Below are positions 1 to 8,954 of a stretch of 64,000 bases of DNA, piece after piece; the first letter of the stretch is position 1, and every line of letters starts with the position of its first letter. The stretch comes from Pseudomonas sp. 10S4 (GTDB lineage: Bacteria > Pseudomonadota > Gammaproteobacteria > Pseudomonadales > Pseudomonadaceae): contig NZ_CP133774.1 in NCBI RefSeq assembly GCF_034344865.1, positions 6,758,001 to 6,822,000 of the forward strand. The letters are read 5' to 3'. The position numbers were made by a program, and so were the translations under genes. The notes under the pieces are model-generated. The model had not been told where the DNA came from and made no database searches. It saw only the letters and a list, made by a program, of their open reading frames with translations.

Positions 1-1383
1 TCTATGACGGCCAGACCAGCGTCAGCATCCTCAGCCCTGTCGGTTTGCTCGCCGGCTACAGCCCTGACGCCAGCAAACTCAGCCGAACGCCTGGACGCCG
101 TCGACAAGACCAACGGCGCCGAGCTGATTCGCCTGCTGGGCACCAGCAACAAAACCACCAGCCTGCACAGCAATGAGCAACTGAAAGTGCTGTCGCCGTT
201 CCTGCCGATTCCCGGCGGTAAACCGTGGGGCGTGTTGCTCGACGTGCCGGAGAAAGTCTTGGTGGGCCCGGCCGAGGCGCTGAAAAAACAACTCGATGAA
301 AGCAACACGCGCGGCACGCTGGTCGAACTCAGCCTCGGCGTACTGGCCGCGCTGATCGGTCTGTTGCTGGTGTGGTTGATGGCCCGCAGCGTAACCAAGC
401 CGATCCTCGGCGTGGCTCATATGCTCGAAGACATCGCCAGCGGCGAAGGTGATTTGACCCGGCGCCTGGCCTACGACAAGAAGGATGAACTGGGGCAGTT
501 GGCTGGTTGGTTCAACCGCTTCCTCGACAAGCTGCAACCCATCATCGCCGAAGTGAAACGCTCGGTGCAGGACGCGCGCAGCACGGCGGATCAATCGTCT
601 GCCATCGCTACCCAGACCAGCGCCGGCATGGAGCAGCAATACCGCCAGGTCGATCAGGTGGCGACCGCCTCTCACGAAATGAGCGCCACCGCCCAGGACG
701 TTGCCCGCAGCGCCGCCCAGGCCGCTCACGCAGCACGCGATGCCGATCAGGCAACCCGTCAGGGCTTGACCGTGATCGACCGCACCACCACCAGCATCGA
801 TAACCTTGCCGCTGACATGAGCACGGCGATGGTGCAAGTCGAAGGCCTGGCGGCGAACAGCGAGAAAATCGGTTCGGTGCTGGAAGTGATTCGTGCCATC
901 GCCGAGCAAACCAACCTGCTGGCCCTCAACGCCGCGATCGAAGCGGCCCGTGCCGGTGAAGCCGGACGCGGCTTTGCCGTGGTGGCCGATGAAGTGCGCA
1001 ACCTGGCGCGGCGCACTCAGGAATCGGTCGAGGAAACCCGTCAGGTGATCGAGCAATTGCAGAGCGGCACCCAGGACGTGGTGGGCTCGATGAACAACAG
1101 TCATCGCCAGGCTCAGAGCAGCGTCGAGCAAGTCAGCCAGGCGGTGACCGCGCTGCGCCAGATTGGCGACGCGGTGACGGTGATTACCGACATGAACCTG
1201 CAAATCGCCAGCGCGGCGGAAGAACAGAGCGCGGTGGCCGAGGAGATCAACAACAACGTGGCGACCATTCGTGACGTGACCGAGTCGTTGTCGGGGCAGG
1301 CGAATGAATCGGCGCGGGTGAGTCAGTCACTCAATAGCCTGGCGAACCAGCAGCAGAGCTTGATGGATCAGTTTCGCGTCTGA
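1..1383 (+). CDS. Methyl-accepting chemotaxis protein, 5' end outside the window, one frame break
   Basis: This is the C-terminal part of an inner-membrane chemoreceptor that passes ligand signals to CheA/CheW. After a short piece of periplasmic sensor domain come one membrane segment (about bases 320-385), a HAMP domain ([20 protein letters not shown]) and the long cytoplasmic coiled coil with the signalling tip [20 protein letters not shown] near bases 904-963, ending at TGA 1381-1383. Bases 3-83 encode [19 protein letters not shown] and SPDASKLS in frame 3, which is typical sensor-domain sequence, whereas the downstream protein is in frame 1. An extra C at 83/84 (or loss of two bases) separates them, so the apparent ATG at base 4 is not a real start. 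The sensor looks dCache-like, as in the PctA class, but too little is present to name a ligand. No C-terminal CheR pentapeptide is visible. Confidence 0.93.
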   Translation, partial: SMTARPASASSALSVCSPATALTPANSAERLDAVDKTNGAELIRLLGTSNKTTSLHSNEQLKVLSPFLPIPGGKPWGVLLDVPEKVLVGPAEALKKQLDESNTRGTLVELSLGVLAALIGLLLVWLMARSVTKPILGVAHMLEDIASGEGDLTRRLAYDKKDELGQLAGWFNRFLDKLQPIIAEVKRSVQDARSTADQSSAIATQTSAGMEQQYRQVDQVATASHEMSATAQDVARSAAQAAHAARDADQATRQGLTVIDRTTTSIDNLAADMSTAMVQVEGLAANSEKIGSVLEVIRAIAEQTNLLALNAAIEAARAGEAGRGFAVVADEVRNLARRTQESVEETRQVIEQLQSGTQDVVGSMNNSHRQAQSSVEQVSQAVTALRQIGDAVTVITDMNLQIASAAEEQSAVAEEINNNVATIRDVTESLSGQANESARVSQSLNSLANQQQSLMDQFRV

Positions 1384-1414
1384 CGCGAATTCTGCATCCA
1401 CCGGAAATCAAAAT

Positions 1415-1502
1415 GTGGGAGCGGGCTTACTCGCGAAGGCGGTCTATCAGTTAACAGAGATGTCGGCTGATACACCGCCTTCGCGAGCAAGCCTGCTCCC
1501 AC
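1415..1502. repeat. REPIN: inverted pair of REP elements, GTGGGAGC family
   Basis: Two copies of a REP sequence face each other: GTGGGAGCGGGCTTACTCGC on the left and its near complement ending GCTCCCAC on the right, with a spacer of about 40 bases. The element lies between the convergent chemoreceptor and sensor-kinase genes and can form a long hairpin. Such doublets are mobilised by RAYT transposases in fluorescent pseudomonads. Confidence 0.9.
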
Positions 1503-1532
1503 GTTAGATCTTCAGCAGGCTTTAGAGCGGTG

Positions 1533-2846
1533 TCAGCGTTTAGGGAGTTCGATGGCGACCTTCAACCCGCCCCACTCACTCTCCCGCAACAGCAACTTCC
1601 CGCCCCAGGTGTCGACGATGTCGCGCACAATCCCCAACCCCAAGCCATGCCCGTCAGTCTGTTCATCCAGCCGCATCCCGCGACTGAACACCTGAGCGCG
1701 CTGGTCTTCGGGAATCCCCGGCCCATCGTCTTCCACGCTCAGCTCAAACCCTTCAGCCGTCTCGACCACGCTCAAGCGAACCTCGGCATCCGCCCATTTG
1801 CAGGCGTTATCCAATAGATTGCCAAGCAGTTCCAGCAAGTCTTCACGATCCCACGGCAACTGCAAACCGGCCGGTGCCCGGTAGCTCAGGTCGAGGTGTT
1901 CGCCGTGAATCATGTTCAACGTGGCCAATAACCCCGGCAACTCGGCATCGCAATCAAACAACGCCCCCGGTAGCGCATCGCCGGACAATCGAGCGCGGTT
2001 GAGTTCGCGATTCAAGCGTTGCTGGACCTGCTCAAGCTGTTGCTGGAAGACCTTGCGCAGTTCCGGATGGTCGTCGAGTTTTTCGCTGGAGGCCAGGCTG
2101 AGCAACACCGCCAACGGGGTTTTCAAGGCGTGGCCGAGGTTGCCCAGAGCATTACGCGAGCGCTTGAGGCTGTCTTCGGTATGGGCCAGTAGATGGTTGA
2201 TCTGCGCCACCAGCGGCTCCAGCTCTACCGGCACCTGATCATCGAGTTGCGAGCGCTGGCCCTGTTGCAACTGGGCGATTTGTTCGCGGGCCTTTTCCAG
2301 TGGACGCAAGGCGCGGCGCACAGTGATCCGTTGCAGCAGCAAAATCAGCAGCAACCCCGCCAACCCGAGCCCGAGCCCGACCTGTTGCATGCGCAAAAAG
2401 CTCTCGCGCACCGGCGTGTAATCCTGCGCGACGCTGATGGAAATCGACAGACCCAACCGCCGATAGTCCGAGCGCAGCACCAGCAACTGCTGCCCCTCCG
2501 GGCCCAATTGCAGGTTACTTTCCAGCCCGGGACTCTCCAGGCGAGGCAGTTCCTGATCCCACAATGAGCGGGAGCGCCAATGGCTGTCGGCGAAATCGAT
2601 ACGGAAGTAATGCCCGGAAAAAGGCCGCTGGTAGGCCGGCGCCAGGTGTCGCTCATCCAGTTGCAGCCCCTGAGGGCCGCGCACCAACGCGGCCAACAGG
2701 TTTTCACTGTCGTTGCGCAGCCCGGCTTCGAGGTAGCTCTGCAAGCCCAGTTCGAAACACCACAAACTGGTTTGCGCCAGCACCAGGCCGACGATCACCA
2801 TTACGCTGATCAGCCCCAGGCTCAAGCGGCGCTGGATCGACCTCAC
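1533..2846 (-). CDS. Sensor histidine kinase, BqsS/CarS-like
   Basis: A membrane sensor kinase of 437 residues. It has an N-terminal membrane segment (residues about 8-30), a periplasmic loop of about 130 residues, a second membrane segment near residues 155-172 ([15 protein letters not shown]), a dimerisation/phosphoacceptor region with H-box [14 protein letters not shown], and a HATPase domain (N-box [12 protein letters not shown]-boxes DDGPGIPE and GHGLGLGIV). Its start overlaps the stop of the upstream response regulator by four bases (ATGA), so the two are co-translated. The operon with two PepSY proteins resembles the bqs/car operon of P. aeruginosa, which responds to Fe(II) or Ca2+. 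I did not find a clear RExxE iron motif in the periplasmic loop (the nearest is RESFL), so the ligand is uncertain. PhoQ- or PmrB-like kinases are the alternative. Confidence 0.87.
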   Translation of the reverse strand: MRSIQRRLSLGLISVMVIVGLVLAQTSLWCFELGLQSYLEAGLRNDSENLLAALVRGPQGLQLDERHLAPAYQRPFSGHYFRIDFADSHWRSRSLWDQELPRLESPGLESNLQLGPEGQQLLVLRSDYRRLGLSISISVAQDYTPVRESFLRMQQVGLGLGLAGLLLILLLQRITVRRALRPLEKAREQIAQLQQGQRSQLDDQVPVELEPLVAQINHLLAHTEDSLKRSRNALGNLGHALKTPLAVLLSLASSEKLDDHPELRKVFQQQLEQVQQRLNRELNRARLSGDALPGALFDCDAELPGLLATLNMIHGEHLDLSYRAPAGLQLPWDREDLLELLGNLLDNACKWADAEVRLSVVETAEGFELSVEDDGPGIPEDQRAQVFSRGMRLDEQTDGHGLGLGIVRDIVDTWGGKLLLRESEWGGLKVAIELPKR

Positions 2847-3511
2847 TGGGCTTGCCCGCCGAACAGATAACCCTGGCCGCGACGGGTTTCGATCACGCTG
2901 CGCCCAAGCTTGCGCCGCAGGTGGTTGACGTGGACTTCGAGCACATTGGAGTCGCGCTCGGTTTCACCGTCGTAGAGGTGTTCGGCGAGGTGGCTTTTGG
3001 AAAGGATCTGCTCCGGGTGCAGCATGAAATAGCGCAGCAGTCGGAATTCAGCGGCGGTGAGCTGAATGTCGGCGCCGTCGCGGGTTACGCACTGGCGACC
3101 TTCATCCAGGTGCAGCCCGGCAGCCTTGAGTGTCGGCTGGTTGGCCTGGCCGTGGGAACGCCGCAGCAAGGCCTGGACTCGCAGGTGCAGCTCTTCCGGG
3201 TGAAAGGGTTTGCTCAGGTAATCGTCGGCACCAGCCTTGAGGCCTTCAATCCGCTCGGCCCAGGAATCGCGTGCGGTGAGGATCAGCACTGGCGTCGACA
3301 AGCTGCCGGCCCGCCATTGGCTCAGCACTTCAAGCCCGGGCATCCCCGGCAGGCCGAGGTCAAGAATGATCAGGTCATAGGGTTCGCTGCTGCCCTGGTA
3401 GACCGCGTCGCGTCCGTCGGCCAGCCAGTCGACGGCGTAACCCTGGCGGTTGAGGCCGGCCATCAATTCGTCGGCCAGGGGCACGTGATCTTCCACCAGG
3501 AGCAAACGCAT
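2843..3511 (-). CDS. OmpR-family response regulator, BqsR/CarR-like
   Basis: A 222-residue DNA-binding response regulator. The receiver domain shows the acidic pocket (VEDH), the phosphoacceptor Asp in [13 protein letters not shown] and the conserved Lys in LSKPF. A winged-helix domain follows from about residue 125, with the recognition-helix region [16 protein letters not shown] and the final wing RGQGYLFGG. It lies in one operon with two PepSY proteins upstream (three-base gap) and its kinase downstream (four-base overlap). A CTTAA-N6-CTGAA element upstream of the operon, close to the published BqsR motif, would fit autoregulation. Assignment to the Bqs/Car subgroup rests on operon layout and that site. 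Confidence 0.9.
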   Translation of the reverse strand: MRLLLVEDHVPLADELMAGLNRQGYAVDWLADGRDAVYQGSSEPYDLIILDLGLPGMPGLEVLSQWRAGSLSTPVLILTARDSWAERIEGLKAGADDYLSKPFHPEELHLRVQALLRRSHGQANQPTLKAAGLHLDEGRQCVTRDGADIQLTAAEFRLLRYFMLHPEQILSKSHLAEHLYDGETERDSNVLEVHVNHLRRKLGRSVIETRRGQGYLFGGQAQ

Positions 3512-3514
3512 CGA

Positions 3515-3820
3515 TCAATCTTCCTTGTCTTTCAGTAAACGGCCTGTGGCGGCCTCGATGTCCAGCTCGCGAACCACGCCGTCGGCGGTCAGCAACTCGA
3601 CTTCATAAATGTAGACGTCGTGTTTTTCTTCCAGCTCGGCTTCCAGCAGTCTGGAACCGGGATAGCGGTCCAGCGCCTGCTGCAGCAGTTGCTCCAGCGG
3701 CAGGATCACGCCCTGCTGACGCAAGCGCAGGGCTTCGTCCTGATCCAGGTCGCGGGCCATGACGACCGAGCAAAACGCCAGAAGCAGCAGCGCCATGCAT
3801 GAAAATGAAAGCACCTTCAT
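3515..3820 (-). CDS. PepSY-domain periplasmic protein (second of a pair)
   Basis: An exported protein of 101 residues starting MKVLSFSCMALLLLAFCSVV, a typical signal peptide that appears to end at MARD. The mature part is one PepSY domain, recognisable from DQDEALRLRQQGVILPLEQL, the ELEEKHDVYIYEVELL strand and the end EAATGRLLKDKED. I chose the ATG at 3820 because it overlaps the stop of the upstream PepSY gene as TAATG; a longer in-frame version would remove the signal peptide. The following response regulator starts three bases after its stop. Proteins of this kind accompany metal-responsive two-component systems and are thought to inhibit or tune periplasmic signalling; the exact role here is inferred. 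Confidence 0.85.
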   Translation of the reverse strand: MKVLSFSCMALLLLAFCSVVMARDLDQDEALRLRQQGVILPLEQLLQQALDRYPGSRLLEAELEEKHDVYIYEVELLTADGVVRELDIEAATGRLLKDKED

Positions 3821-4128
3821 TACGTATCCTGATGATCCTTGAGAACCTGCCCGCTGACAGCGTCTAATTCCAGGTCCCACTCAATGCCCTGCGGGTCGCG
3901 CAGCTCCACTTGGTAGACATACTTGCCGTACTCTTCTTCCAGCTCGGTTTGGGTGATGGTGGAACCCGGGTGTTTGGTCAGTGCGGTGGCGTTGAGCTTC
4001 TCGAAAGACACAATGGTACCAGCGTCGCGCAGCCTCAGGGCTTCGTCGGGACCGAGGTCACGGGCGTGAGCGAGGCTGGCGGTCATGCCGATGATGGATG
4101 CGATGGACAGGGCAGTCAGGGTTTTCAT
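3820..4128 (-). CDS. PepSY-domain periplasmic protein (first gene of the operon)
   Basis: A 102-residue exported protein: signal peptide MKTLTALSIASIIGMTASLA with a cleavage-like AHARD, then one PepSY domain (GPDEALRLRDAGTIVSFEKL, ELEEEYGKYVYQVELRDPQG, LDAVSGQVLKDHQDT). It is clearly a paralogue of the next gene, with which it overlaps by one base (TAATG), so the pair arose by tandem duplication. It heads the PepSY-PepSY-regulator-kinase operon; the candidate regulator box lies about 57-72 bases upstream of its ATG. Confidence 0.86.
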   Translation of the reverse strand: MKTLTALSIASIIGMTASLAHARDLGPDEALRLRDAGTIVSFEKLNATALTKHPGSTITQTELEEEYGKYVYQVELRDPQGIEWDLELDAVSGQVLKDHQDT

Positions 4129-4184
4129 GGGTGTCTCCGTATTTTTTTATGTGTTGCCTACGGGGCGCACCTTAGCGGGGTGAA

Positions 4185-4200
4185 CTTAACTGAAACTGAA
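4185..4200 (-). promoter_or_regulatory. Candidate BqsR box upstream of the PepSY/two-component operon
   Basis: Read on the minus strand the site is TTCAG-N6-TTAAG, one mismatch from the TTAAG-N6-TTAAG motif reported for BqsR of P. aeruginosa. It sits about 57 bases upstream of the first ATG of the operon (4128), a sensible place for an activator of that promoter. It fits autoregulation, but is short enough to occur by chance. Confidence 0.5.
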
Positions 4201-4250
4201 TTGCCATCATTGGTCATGACAACGCGACACCAGTGCCTTGCACAAAACCT

Positions 4251-4337
4251 GTGGGAGCGGGCTTGCTCGCGAATGCGGTGTGTCAGCCACATAAACACCG
4301 ACTGATACACCGCATTCGCGAGCAAGCCCGCTCCCAC
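4251..4337. repeat. REPIN: inverted pair of REP elements, GTGGGAGC family
   Basis: The left arm begins GTGGGAGCGGGCTTGCTCGC and the right arm ends GCTCCCAC; the arms are complementary over about 30 bases with a 20-30 base spacer. It fills the divergent gap between the PepSY operon and the patatin gene. Confidence 0.92.
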
Positions 4338-4387
4338 AATGACTGTGCATGTCTATAATTCTTGGCTTGCCCGATATCGAGACCGGT

Positions 4388-5467
4388 ATGACCGCTATCC
4401 ACATCAAGTTCCCCTCCCTGACCCTCAAGGCCGGCCCGCGGGCCTTTGCACGCATTCGTGAAAACGGGTTGAGCGCCGCCGACGTGGGCACGTTGCCGGG
4501 GGCGGCCGGTGGTCCCAAGGCATTGGGGATTCAAGGTCTGGACCTGGCGTTGTTCGGCGAATGGCTACCGGCGGCACCGCGAGAGCGTTCGCTGATCGGT
4601 GCCTCGGTGGGTTCCTGGCGGTTCGCCAGCGCCTGTCTGCCAGACGCCGCCGAAGGCATTCGGCGTCTCGGTCAACTGTACACCGAGCAGAATTTCGACA
4701 AGGGCGTGACCATGGCGCAGATCAGCCAGAGCTCGCGGCGCATGCTCGATGACCTGTTGGATGGTCGCGATGCCGCGATTCTGGACAACACCCATTACCG
4801 ACTGAACATCATGGTGGTCAAAAGCCACGGCCTGCTCGCCCACGATCATCGTGGCCGCCTGGGGCTGGGGCTGTCGTCGGTGATCGCCGACAACTTACGG
4901 GGTCGCGCGCGGTTGTCGCGGCATTTCGAACGGCTGATCATCCACGACCCGCGCCTCGCACCGCCGGTCAATGCGCTGACTGATTTCCCGTCGCGCTTCG
5001 TCGCGCTGAATGCCGGCAACCTGCGCCAGGCTTTGCTCGCGTCGGGCTCGATACCGATGGTCATGGAAGGCGTGCGCGACTTGCCGGGTGCCGGCGCCGG
5101 AACCTTCCGCGACGGCGGTCTGCTGGACTATCACCTCGACCTGCCCTACAGCGGCAACGACATCGTGCTTTATCCGCACTTCACTGATCGGGTCATTCCC
5201 GGTTGGTTCGACAAGACCCTGCCGTGGCGCCGTGGCTGCTCGTTGCGCTTGCAAGATGTTCTGCTGCTGGCGCCATCGAAGGATTACCTGGCGCGCTTGC
5301 CTTACGGCAAACTGCCGGACCGCAATGACTTCAAGCGCTTCATGGGCGATGCCCCGAGCCGGCAGAAATACTGGCGTGCAGCAATGGATGAAAGCCGCCG
5401 GATGGGCGATGAGTTCCTGGAGTTGGCCGCCAGCGGTCGCCTTGGCGAGCGCTTGCTGACCCTTTAG
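4388..5467 (+). CDS. Patatin-like phospholipase
   Basis: A 359-residue predicted lipid acyl hydrolase. The glycine-rich oxyanion region (LPGAAGGPKALGIQG, residues about 36-50), the nucleophile elbow GASVGSW (G-x-S-x-G, Ser73) and the second dyad residue in FRDGGLLDYH (Asp242) are all present in patatin order, giving a Ser73/Asp242 catalytic dyad. No signal peptide or membrane segment is seen, so it is probably cytoplasmic. An in-frame ATG at 4349 would add 13 residues; I prefer 4388 because family similarity starts soon after it. It stands alone downstream of a REPIN and is followed by queD. The substrate cannot be read from sequence. Confidence 0.82.
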   Translation: MTAIHIKFPSLTLKAGPRAFARIRENGLSAADVGTLPGAAGGPKALGIQGLDLALFGEWLPAAPRERSLIGASVGSWRFASACLPDAAEGIRRLGQLYTEQNFDKGVTMAQISQSSRRMLDDLLDGRDAAILDNTHYRLNIMVVKSHGLLAHDHRGRLGLGLSSVIADNLRGRARLSRHFERLIIHDPRLAPPVNALTDFPSRFVALNAGNLRQALLASGSIPMVMEGVRDLPGAGAGTFRDGGLLDYHLDLPYSGNDIVLYPHFTDRVIPGWFDKTLPWRRGCSLRLQDVLLLAPSKDYLARLPYGKLPDRNDFKRFMGDAPSRQKYWRAAMDESRRMGDEFLELAASGRLGERLLTL

Positions 5468-5487
5468 TCAGTTAGTCAATGTTTTGC

Positions 5488-5505
5488 CCAGAGCTCTGGT
5501 AAACT
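5488..5505 (+). promoter_or_regulatory. Palindrome next to a -10-like TAAACT upstream of queD
   Basis: A perfect 12-base palindrome, CCAGAGCTCTGG (5488-5499), directly abuts TAAACT, about 55 bases before the queD start. It could be an operator over the queD promoter; I see no convincing -35 at the right distance, so this is weak. Confidence 0.25.
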
Positions 5506-5560
5506 CGCCGCCTGCCCACATCGCCGCGGCGATCGCCACCTGACAGAGCTGAAAATCACT

Positions 5561-5917
5561 GTGGAAATCTTCAAAGAGTTTACTTTCGAATCCGCCCACC
5601 GCCTGCCCCACGTGCCGGACGGCCACAAGTGCGGTCGCCTGCACGGTCACTCATTCAAAGTGGCGATCCACTTGAGCGGCGACCTCGATCCGCACACTGG
5701 CTGGATCCGCGACTTCTCGGAAATCAAGGCGATCTTCAAGCCGCTCTACGAGCGCCTGGATCACAACTACCTGAACGATATTCCCGGTCTGGAAAACCCG
5801 ACCAGTGAAGTGCTGGCCAAGTGGATCTGGACTGAGTTGAAGCCACTGCTGCCGGAACTCAGCGCGATTCGCATCCACGAGACGTGCACCAGCGGTTGCA
5901 TCTATCACGGCGAGTAA
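5561..5917 (+). CDS. queD: 6-carboxy-5,6,7,8-tetrahydropterin synthase QueD
   Basis: A 118-residue enzyme of the PTPS family that converts 7,8-dihydroneopterin triphosphate to 6-carboxytetrahydropterin in queuosine (preQ0) synthesis. The zinc-binding histidines in FESAHRLPH and LHGHSF, the catalytic Cys in KCGRLHGH and the end [15 protein letters not shown] match the family over its full length. The start is a GTG at 5561; no upstream ATG gives the conserved [12 protein letters not shown] beginning. It is monocistronic, with a strong terminator 19 bases after its stop. Confidence 0.95.
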   Translation: MEIFKEFTFESAHRLPHVPDGHKCGRLHGHSFKVAIHLSGDLDPHTGWIRDFSEIKAIFKPLYERLDHNYLNDIPGLENPTSEVLAKWIWTELKPLLPELSAIRIHETCTSGCIYHGE

Positions 5918-5935
5918 AAACAGCTGATTCAGAAG

Positions 5936-5960
5936 AACCACCGGCGACGGTGGTTTTTTT
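5936..5960 (+). terminator. Rho-independent terminator of queD
   Basis: An eight-base-pair stem, AACCACCG/CGGTGGTT, with a GCGA tetraloop, running directly into seven T. Confidence 0.9.
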
Positions 5961-6028
5961 ATGCCTGTCGTTTCACCCTCACGCCGAGTACAGTCATGCC
6001 CCATCCTTGGCCCAAAGGAACCCGTCTC

Positions 6029-6481
6029 ATGTCACCGCTTATTCGTCCTGCAACGCTTGAGGACATCGCGCAGATCGAGGCCATCGTCGAGGCGGCTTAT
6101 TCGCCTTACATCGAGCGCATCGGCCGCAAACCCGCGCCGATGCTGGATGACTACGCCAGCCAGGTGCTGGCCCGGCGCGTTCACGTACTCGCCCACGAAC
6201 AGACACTCAGCGGCTTTGTGGTGCTGATCGACACCGAAGAATACTTGCTGCTGGACAACATCGCGGTCAGCCCGACGGTCAAGGGCCAAGGCTTTGGTCG
6301 CCAATTGCTGGAATTCGCCGAACGCCACGCACTCGAGGCGGGCTACCCGTCGATCCGGCTGTACACCAACGAAGCGATGAGCGAAAACATTGCGCTGTAC
6401 ACCCGCCGAGGGTTCGTCGAAACCCATCGTGTCGAAGAAAACGGCCTGCGCCGGGTTCACATGAGCAAGAAGCTGGGCTGA
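6029..6481 (+). CDS. GNAT-family N-acetyltransferase
   Basis: A 150-residue acetyl-CoA-dependent acyltransferase. It begins MSPLIRPATLEDIAQIEAIV, the usual first strand and helix of the GNAT fold. The acetyl-CoA loop is VSPTVKGQGFGRQLLEFAE (Q/R-x-x-G-x-G/A), followed by the typical LYTNEAMSENIALYTRRGFV segment. The ATG at 6029 has an AAAGGAA ribosome site eight bases upstream; an earlier in-frame ATG (5996) has none. It lies between two terminators and is therefore monocistronic. The acceptor substrate is unknown. Confidence 0.88.
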   Translation: MSPLIRPATLEDIAQIEAIVEAAYSPYIERIGRKPAPMLDDYASQVLARRVHVLAHEQTLSGFVVLIDTEEYLLLDNIAVSPTVKGQGFGRQLLEFAERHALEAGYPSIRLYTNEAMSENIALYTRRGFVETHRVEENGLRRVHMSKKLG

Positions 6482-6520
6482 AGCCCACAGGGGAATGCGT
6501 TTCGTCAGTTGCTGCATAAG

Positions 6521-6542
6521 CCACCTTCAGAGGTGGTTTTTT
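6521..6542 (+). terminator. Rho-independent terminator after the GNAT gene
   Basis: Six-base-pair stem CCACCT/AGGTGG with a TCAG loop followed by six T. Confidence 0.85.
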
Positions 6543-6585
6543 ATGCCTATGCTTTTTGGCTTGTTACCGCCAAGAGGACACTGGC

Positions 6586-7416
6586 ATGGCTGACTGGTCG
6601 CTGGCTCAGACCTATCGCTTCAACAGGCACTCCGTTCGATACGCCGTACGGGGTGACGGCCCGCCGTTGGTGTTCGTGCATGGCACGCCCTTCTCCTCTT
6701 ACGTGTGGCACCGGATCGCGCCGCACTTCATCGCCACTCATCGGGTGTATTACTTTGATCTGTTGGGCTACGGGCAATCCGAACAGCCTGACAGCGACGT
6801 GTCTCTCGGCGTGCAAAACGAGCTATTGGCGCAATTGCTCGCGCATTGGGGCCTGGATAGCCCGGACGTGGTGGCCCACGATTTCGGTGGCGCCACGGCC
6901 CTGCGCGCCCATCTGCTCAACGGCAAAAACTACCGCAGCCTGACCCTGATCGACCCGGTGGCGCTGACGCCATGGGGTTCGCCGTTTGTGCAGCATGTGC
7001 GTCAGCATGAGGCGGCATTCAGCGGGCTGCCTGATTACATCCAGCGAGCCATCGTGCCGACTTACATTCGTGGGGCGATCAAGCGCGAGATTCCCGACCA
7101 TGAACTGGCGCCGTATGTGCAGCCATGGCTTGGGGAACCGGGGCAAGCGGCGTTCTACCGGCAGATTGCGCAGATGGACGAGCATTACACCCGTGAGGCT
7201 GAAGGGCTGTACCCGACGATTCGGTGCCCGGTACAGATTTTGTGGGGTGAGGATGATCAGTGGATTCCCATTGAGCGCGGGCGGGCGTTGCACCGGATGA
7301 TTCCGGGGGCACGGTTTCAGGCGATTCCAAATGCAGGGCATTTGGTGCAAGAAGATGCGCCGGAAGCGATCGTCGCGGCGCTGCTGCGGTTTTTGCCTCT
7401 ACACGATTCCCCCTGA
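6586..7416 (+). CDS. Alpha/beta hydrolase with an Asp nucleophile, haloalkane-dehalogenase-like
   Basis: A 276-residue alpha/beta-hydrolase. The oxyanion segment VHGTPFSSYVWH closely resembles the HGNPTSSYLWR of haloalkane dehalogenases, and the nucleophile elbow VVAHDFGGATA carries Asp (Asp99) instead of Ser, as in haloalkane dehalogenases and epoxide hydrolases. An acid in WGEDDQWIP and the catalytic His in NAGHLVQEDAP complete the triad. The residue after the nucleophile is Phe where true dehalogenases have a halide-binding Trp, so activity on haloalkanes is uncertain; an epoxide or ester substrate is possible. The ATG at 6586 has AAGAGGA upstream. No signal peptide; monocistronic. Confidence 0.82.
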   Translation: MADWSLAQTYRFNRHSVRYAVRGDGPPLVFVHGTPFSSYVWHRIAPHFIATHRVYYFDLLGYGQSEQPDSDVSLGVQNELLAQLLAHWGLDSPDVVAHDFGGATALRAHLLNGKNYRSLTLIDPVALTPWGSPFVQHVRQHEAAFSGLPDYIQRAIVPTYIRGAIKREIPDHELAPYVQPWLGEPGQAAFYRQIAQMDEHYTREAEGLYPTIRCPVQILWGEDDQWIPIERGRALHRMIPGARFQAIPNAGHLVQEDAPEAIVAALLRFLPLHDSP

Positions 7417-7432
7417 GTAAACCGAATCCCCT

Positions 7433-7520
7433 GTGGGAGCGGGCTTGCTCGCGAAGAGGCTCGCACATTCAACATCAATGTTGACTGACACGCCGCTTTC
7501 GCGAGCAAGCCCGCTCCCAC
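7433..7520. repeat. REPIN: inverted pair of REP elements, GTGGGAGC family
   Basis: Complementary arms GTGGGAGCGGGCTTGCTCGC (left) and its complement ending GCTCCCAC (right), separated by about 40 bases, between the hydrolase and codB. The 250-base gap holds nothing else I can identify. Confidence 0.92.
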
Positions 7521-7668
7521 ATGGGTCTTGTGTTCCGTCAGGCGCACCGCTTTCGCGCCCGCAACGGGCCAATTGCGCAACCTCGTCTATACATAACAAC
7601 GCCATCCCCCGCTTGGCACGACCACTGCAACCCGCTGCGCGTCTCTCTCATTCAGCAAGGAACGCCAC

Positions 7669-8941
7669 ATGACGCAGAACGATCCGGGTAACGATTACCC
7701 CCTCAGCGAAGTCCCGATGCACGCCCGCAAAGGCTTCGCCTCCACGGCGATGGTGTTGCTGGGTTTCACCTTTTTCACCGCGACCATGTTTGCCGGCGGC
7801 AAGCTCGGCGTGGCGTTCAGTTTCGGCGAGATGATGGCGGTGATTGTCGTCGGCAATCTGTTGCTGGGGATCTACGCCGCCGGCGCTCGGCTACATCGCC
7901 TTCAAGAGCGGCCTCAACTCGGCACTGATGGGGCGTTTCTGCTTCGGCGAAGTCGGCAGCAAGCTCAGCGACCTGATTCTCGGGTTCACCCAGATCGGCT
8001 GGTACGCCTGGGGTACGGCCACTGCCGCGGTGGTGCTGGGCAAATATTTCGAACTGGACCAAGGCACGGTGCTCGGGCTGATGGTGCTGTTCGGCTTGCT
8101 GTTCTGCGCCACGGCCTATGTCGGTTATCGCGGGCTGGAGATTCTGTCGTATATCGCGGTGCCGGCGATGATGTTGCTGCTGATGCTTTCAATGTGGGTC
8201 GCCACGCTGAAGGTCGGTGGGCTAGACGGTTTACTCGCCGTGGTGCCGACCGAAACGCTGGACTGGTCGACGGCCATTACGCTGGTGTTCGGCACCTTTG
8301 TCAGTGGCGCCACCCAAGCGACGAACTGGACGCGGTTCTCGCGCTCAGCCCGGGTCGCGGTGCTGGCAAGCCTGATCGGTTTCTTCGTTGGCAACGGCTT
8401 GATGGTGCTGATCGGCGCCTACGGGGCGATCGTCTATCAGCAACCGGACGTGGTCGAAGTGCTGTTGCTGCAAGGTTTCGCCATGGCGGCGATGGCGATG
8501 TTGCTGCTCAATATCTGGAGCACCCAGGACAACACCATCTACAACTTCGCCGTCGCCGGGTGCAATTTGCTGCGCACAGGTCGGCGCAAAACCGTAACCC
8601 TGGCCGGCGCGGTGATCGGCACGCTGCTCGCGCTGCTGGGCATGTACGACATGCTGGTGCCTTACCTGATTCTGCTGGGCACCGTGATTCCACCGATTGG
8701 CGGGGTGATCATGGCGGACTTTTTCTTCCGTTATCGCGGCCAGTATCCACGGCTGGCCGACGCCCGGCTGCCGGCGTTCAACTGGCCCGGACTGAGCGCT
8801 TATGCGGTCGGGACGGTGGCCGCGTTCAGCTCGCCGTGGGTCGCACCGCTGGTAGGCATTGCCGCTGGCGCGCTAACGTATGTGATATTGACCGGCGTGC
8901 TGGGTGTCCGCACTGCCGATGCACCACTCCAAGATCTCTAA
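7669..8941 (+). CDS. codB: Cytosine permease CodB, one frame break
   Basis: An inner-membrane nucleobase:cation symporter-1 of about 423 residues with twelve predicted membrane helices, importing cytosine for the deaminase encoded next. Family features include the N-terminal VPMHARKGFASTAMVLLGFT, GNLLLGIYAA, the repeated aromatic GWYAWG region and PPIGGVIMADFFFRYRGQY. The frame changes after LLLGIYAA: removing one G (7882) restores YAAALGYIAFKSGLNSALMG, in register with E. coli CodB (YTSFLGYIGAKTGL). I therefore treat it as one gene with an inserted base. The stop (8939-8941) is 13 bases before codA, in one operon. Confidence 0.9.
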
Positions 8942-8954
8942 AAGGATTTGCCTG

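Noticed and set aside
4..90. Reading the chemoreceptor from the ATG at base 4
   Set aside because: The 27 residues are unlike any chemoreceptor, while frame 3 of the same bases gives normal sensor sequence; the frame changes at 83/84.
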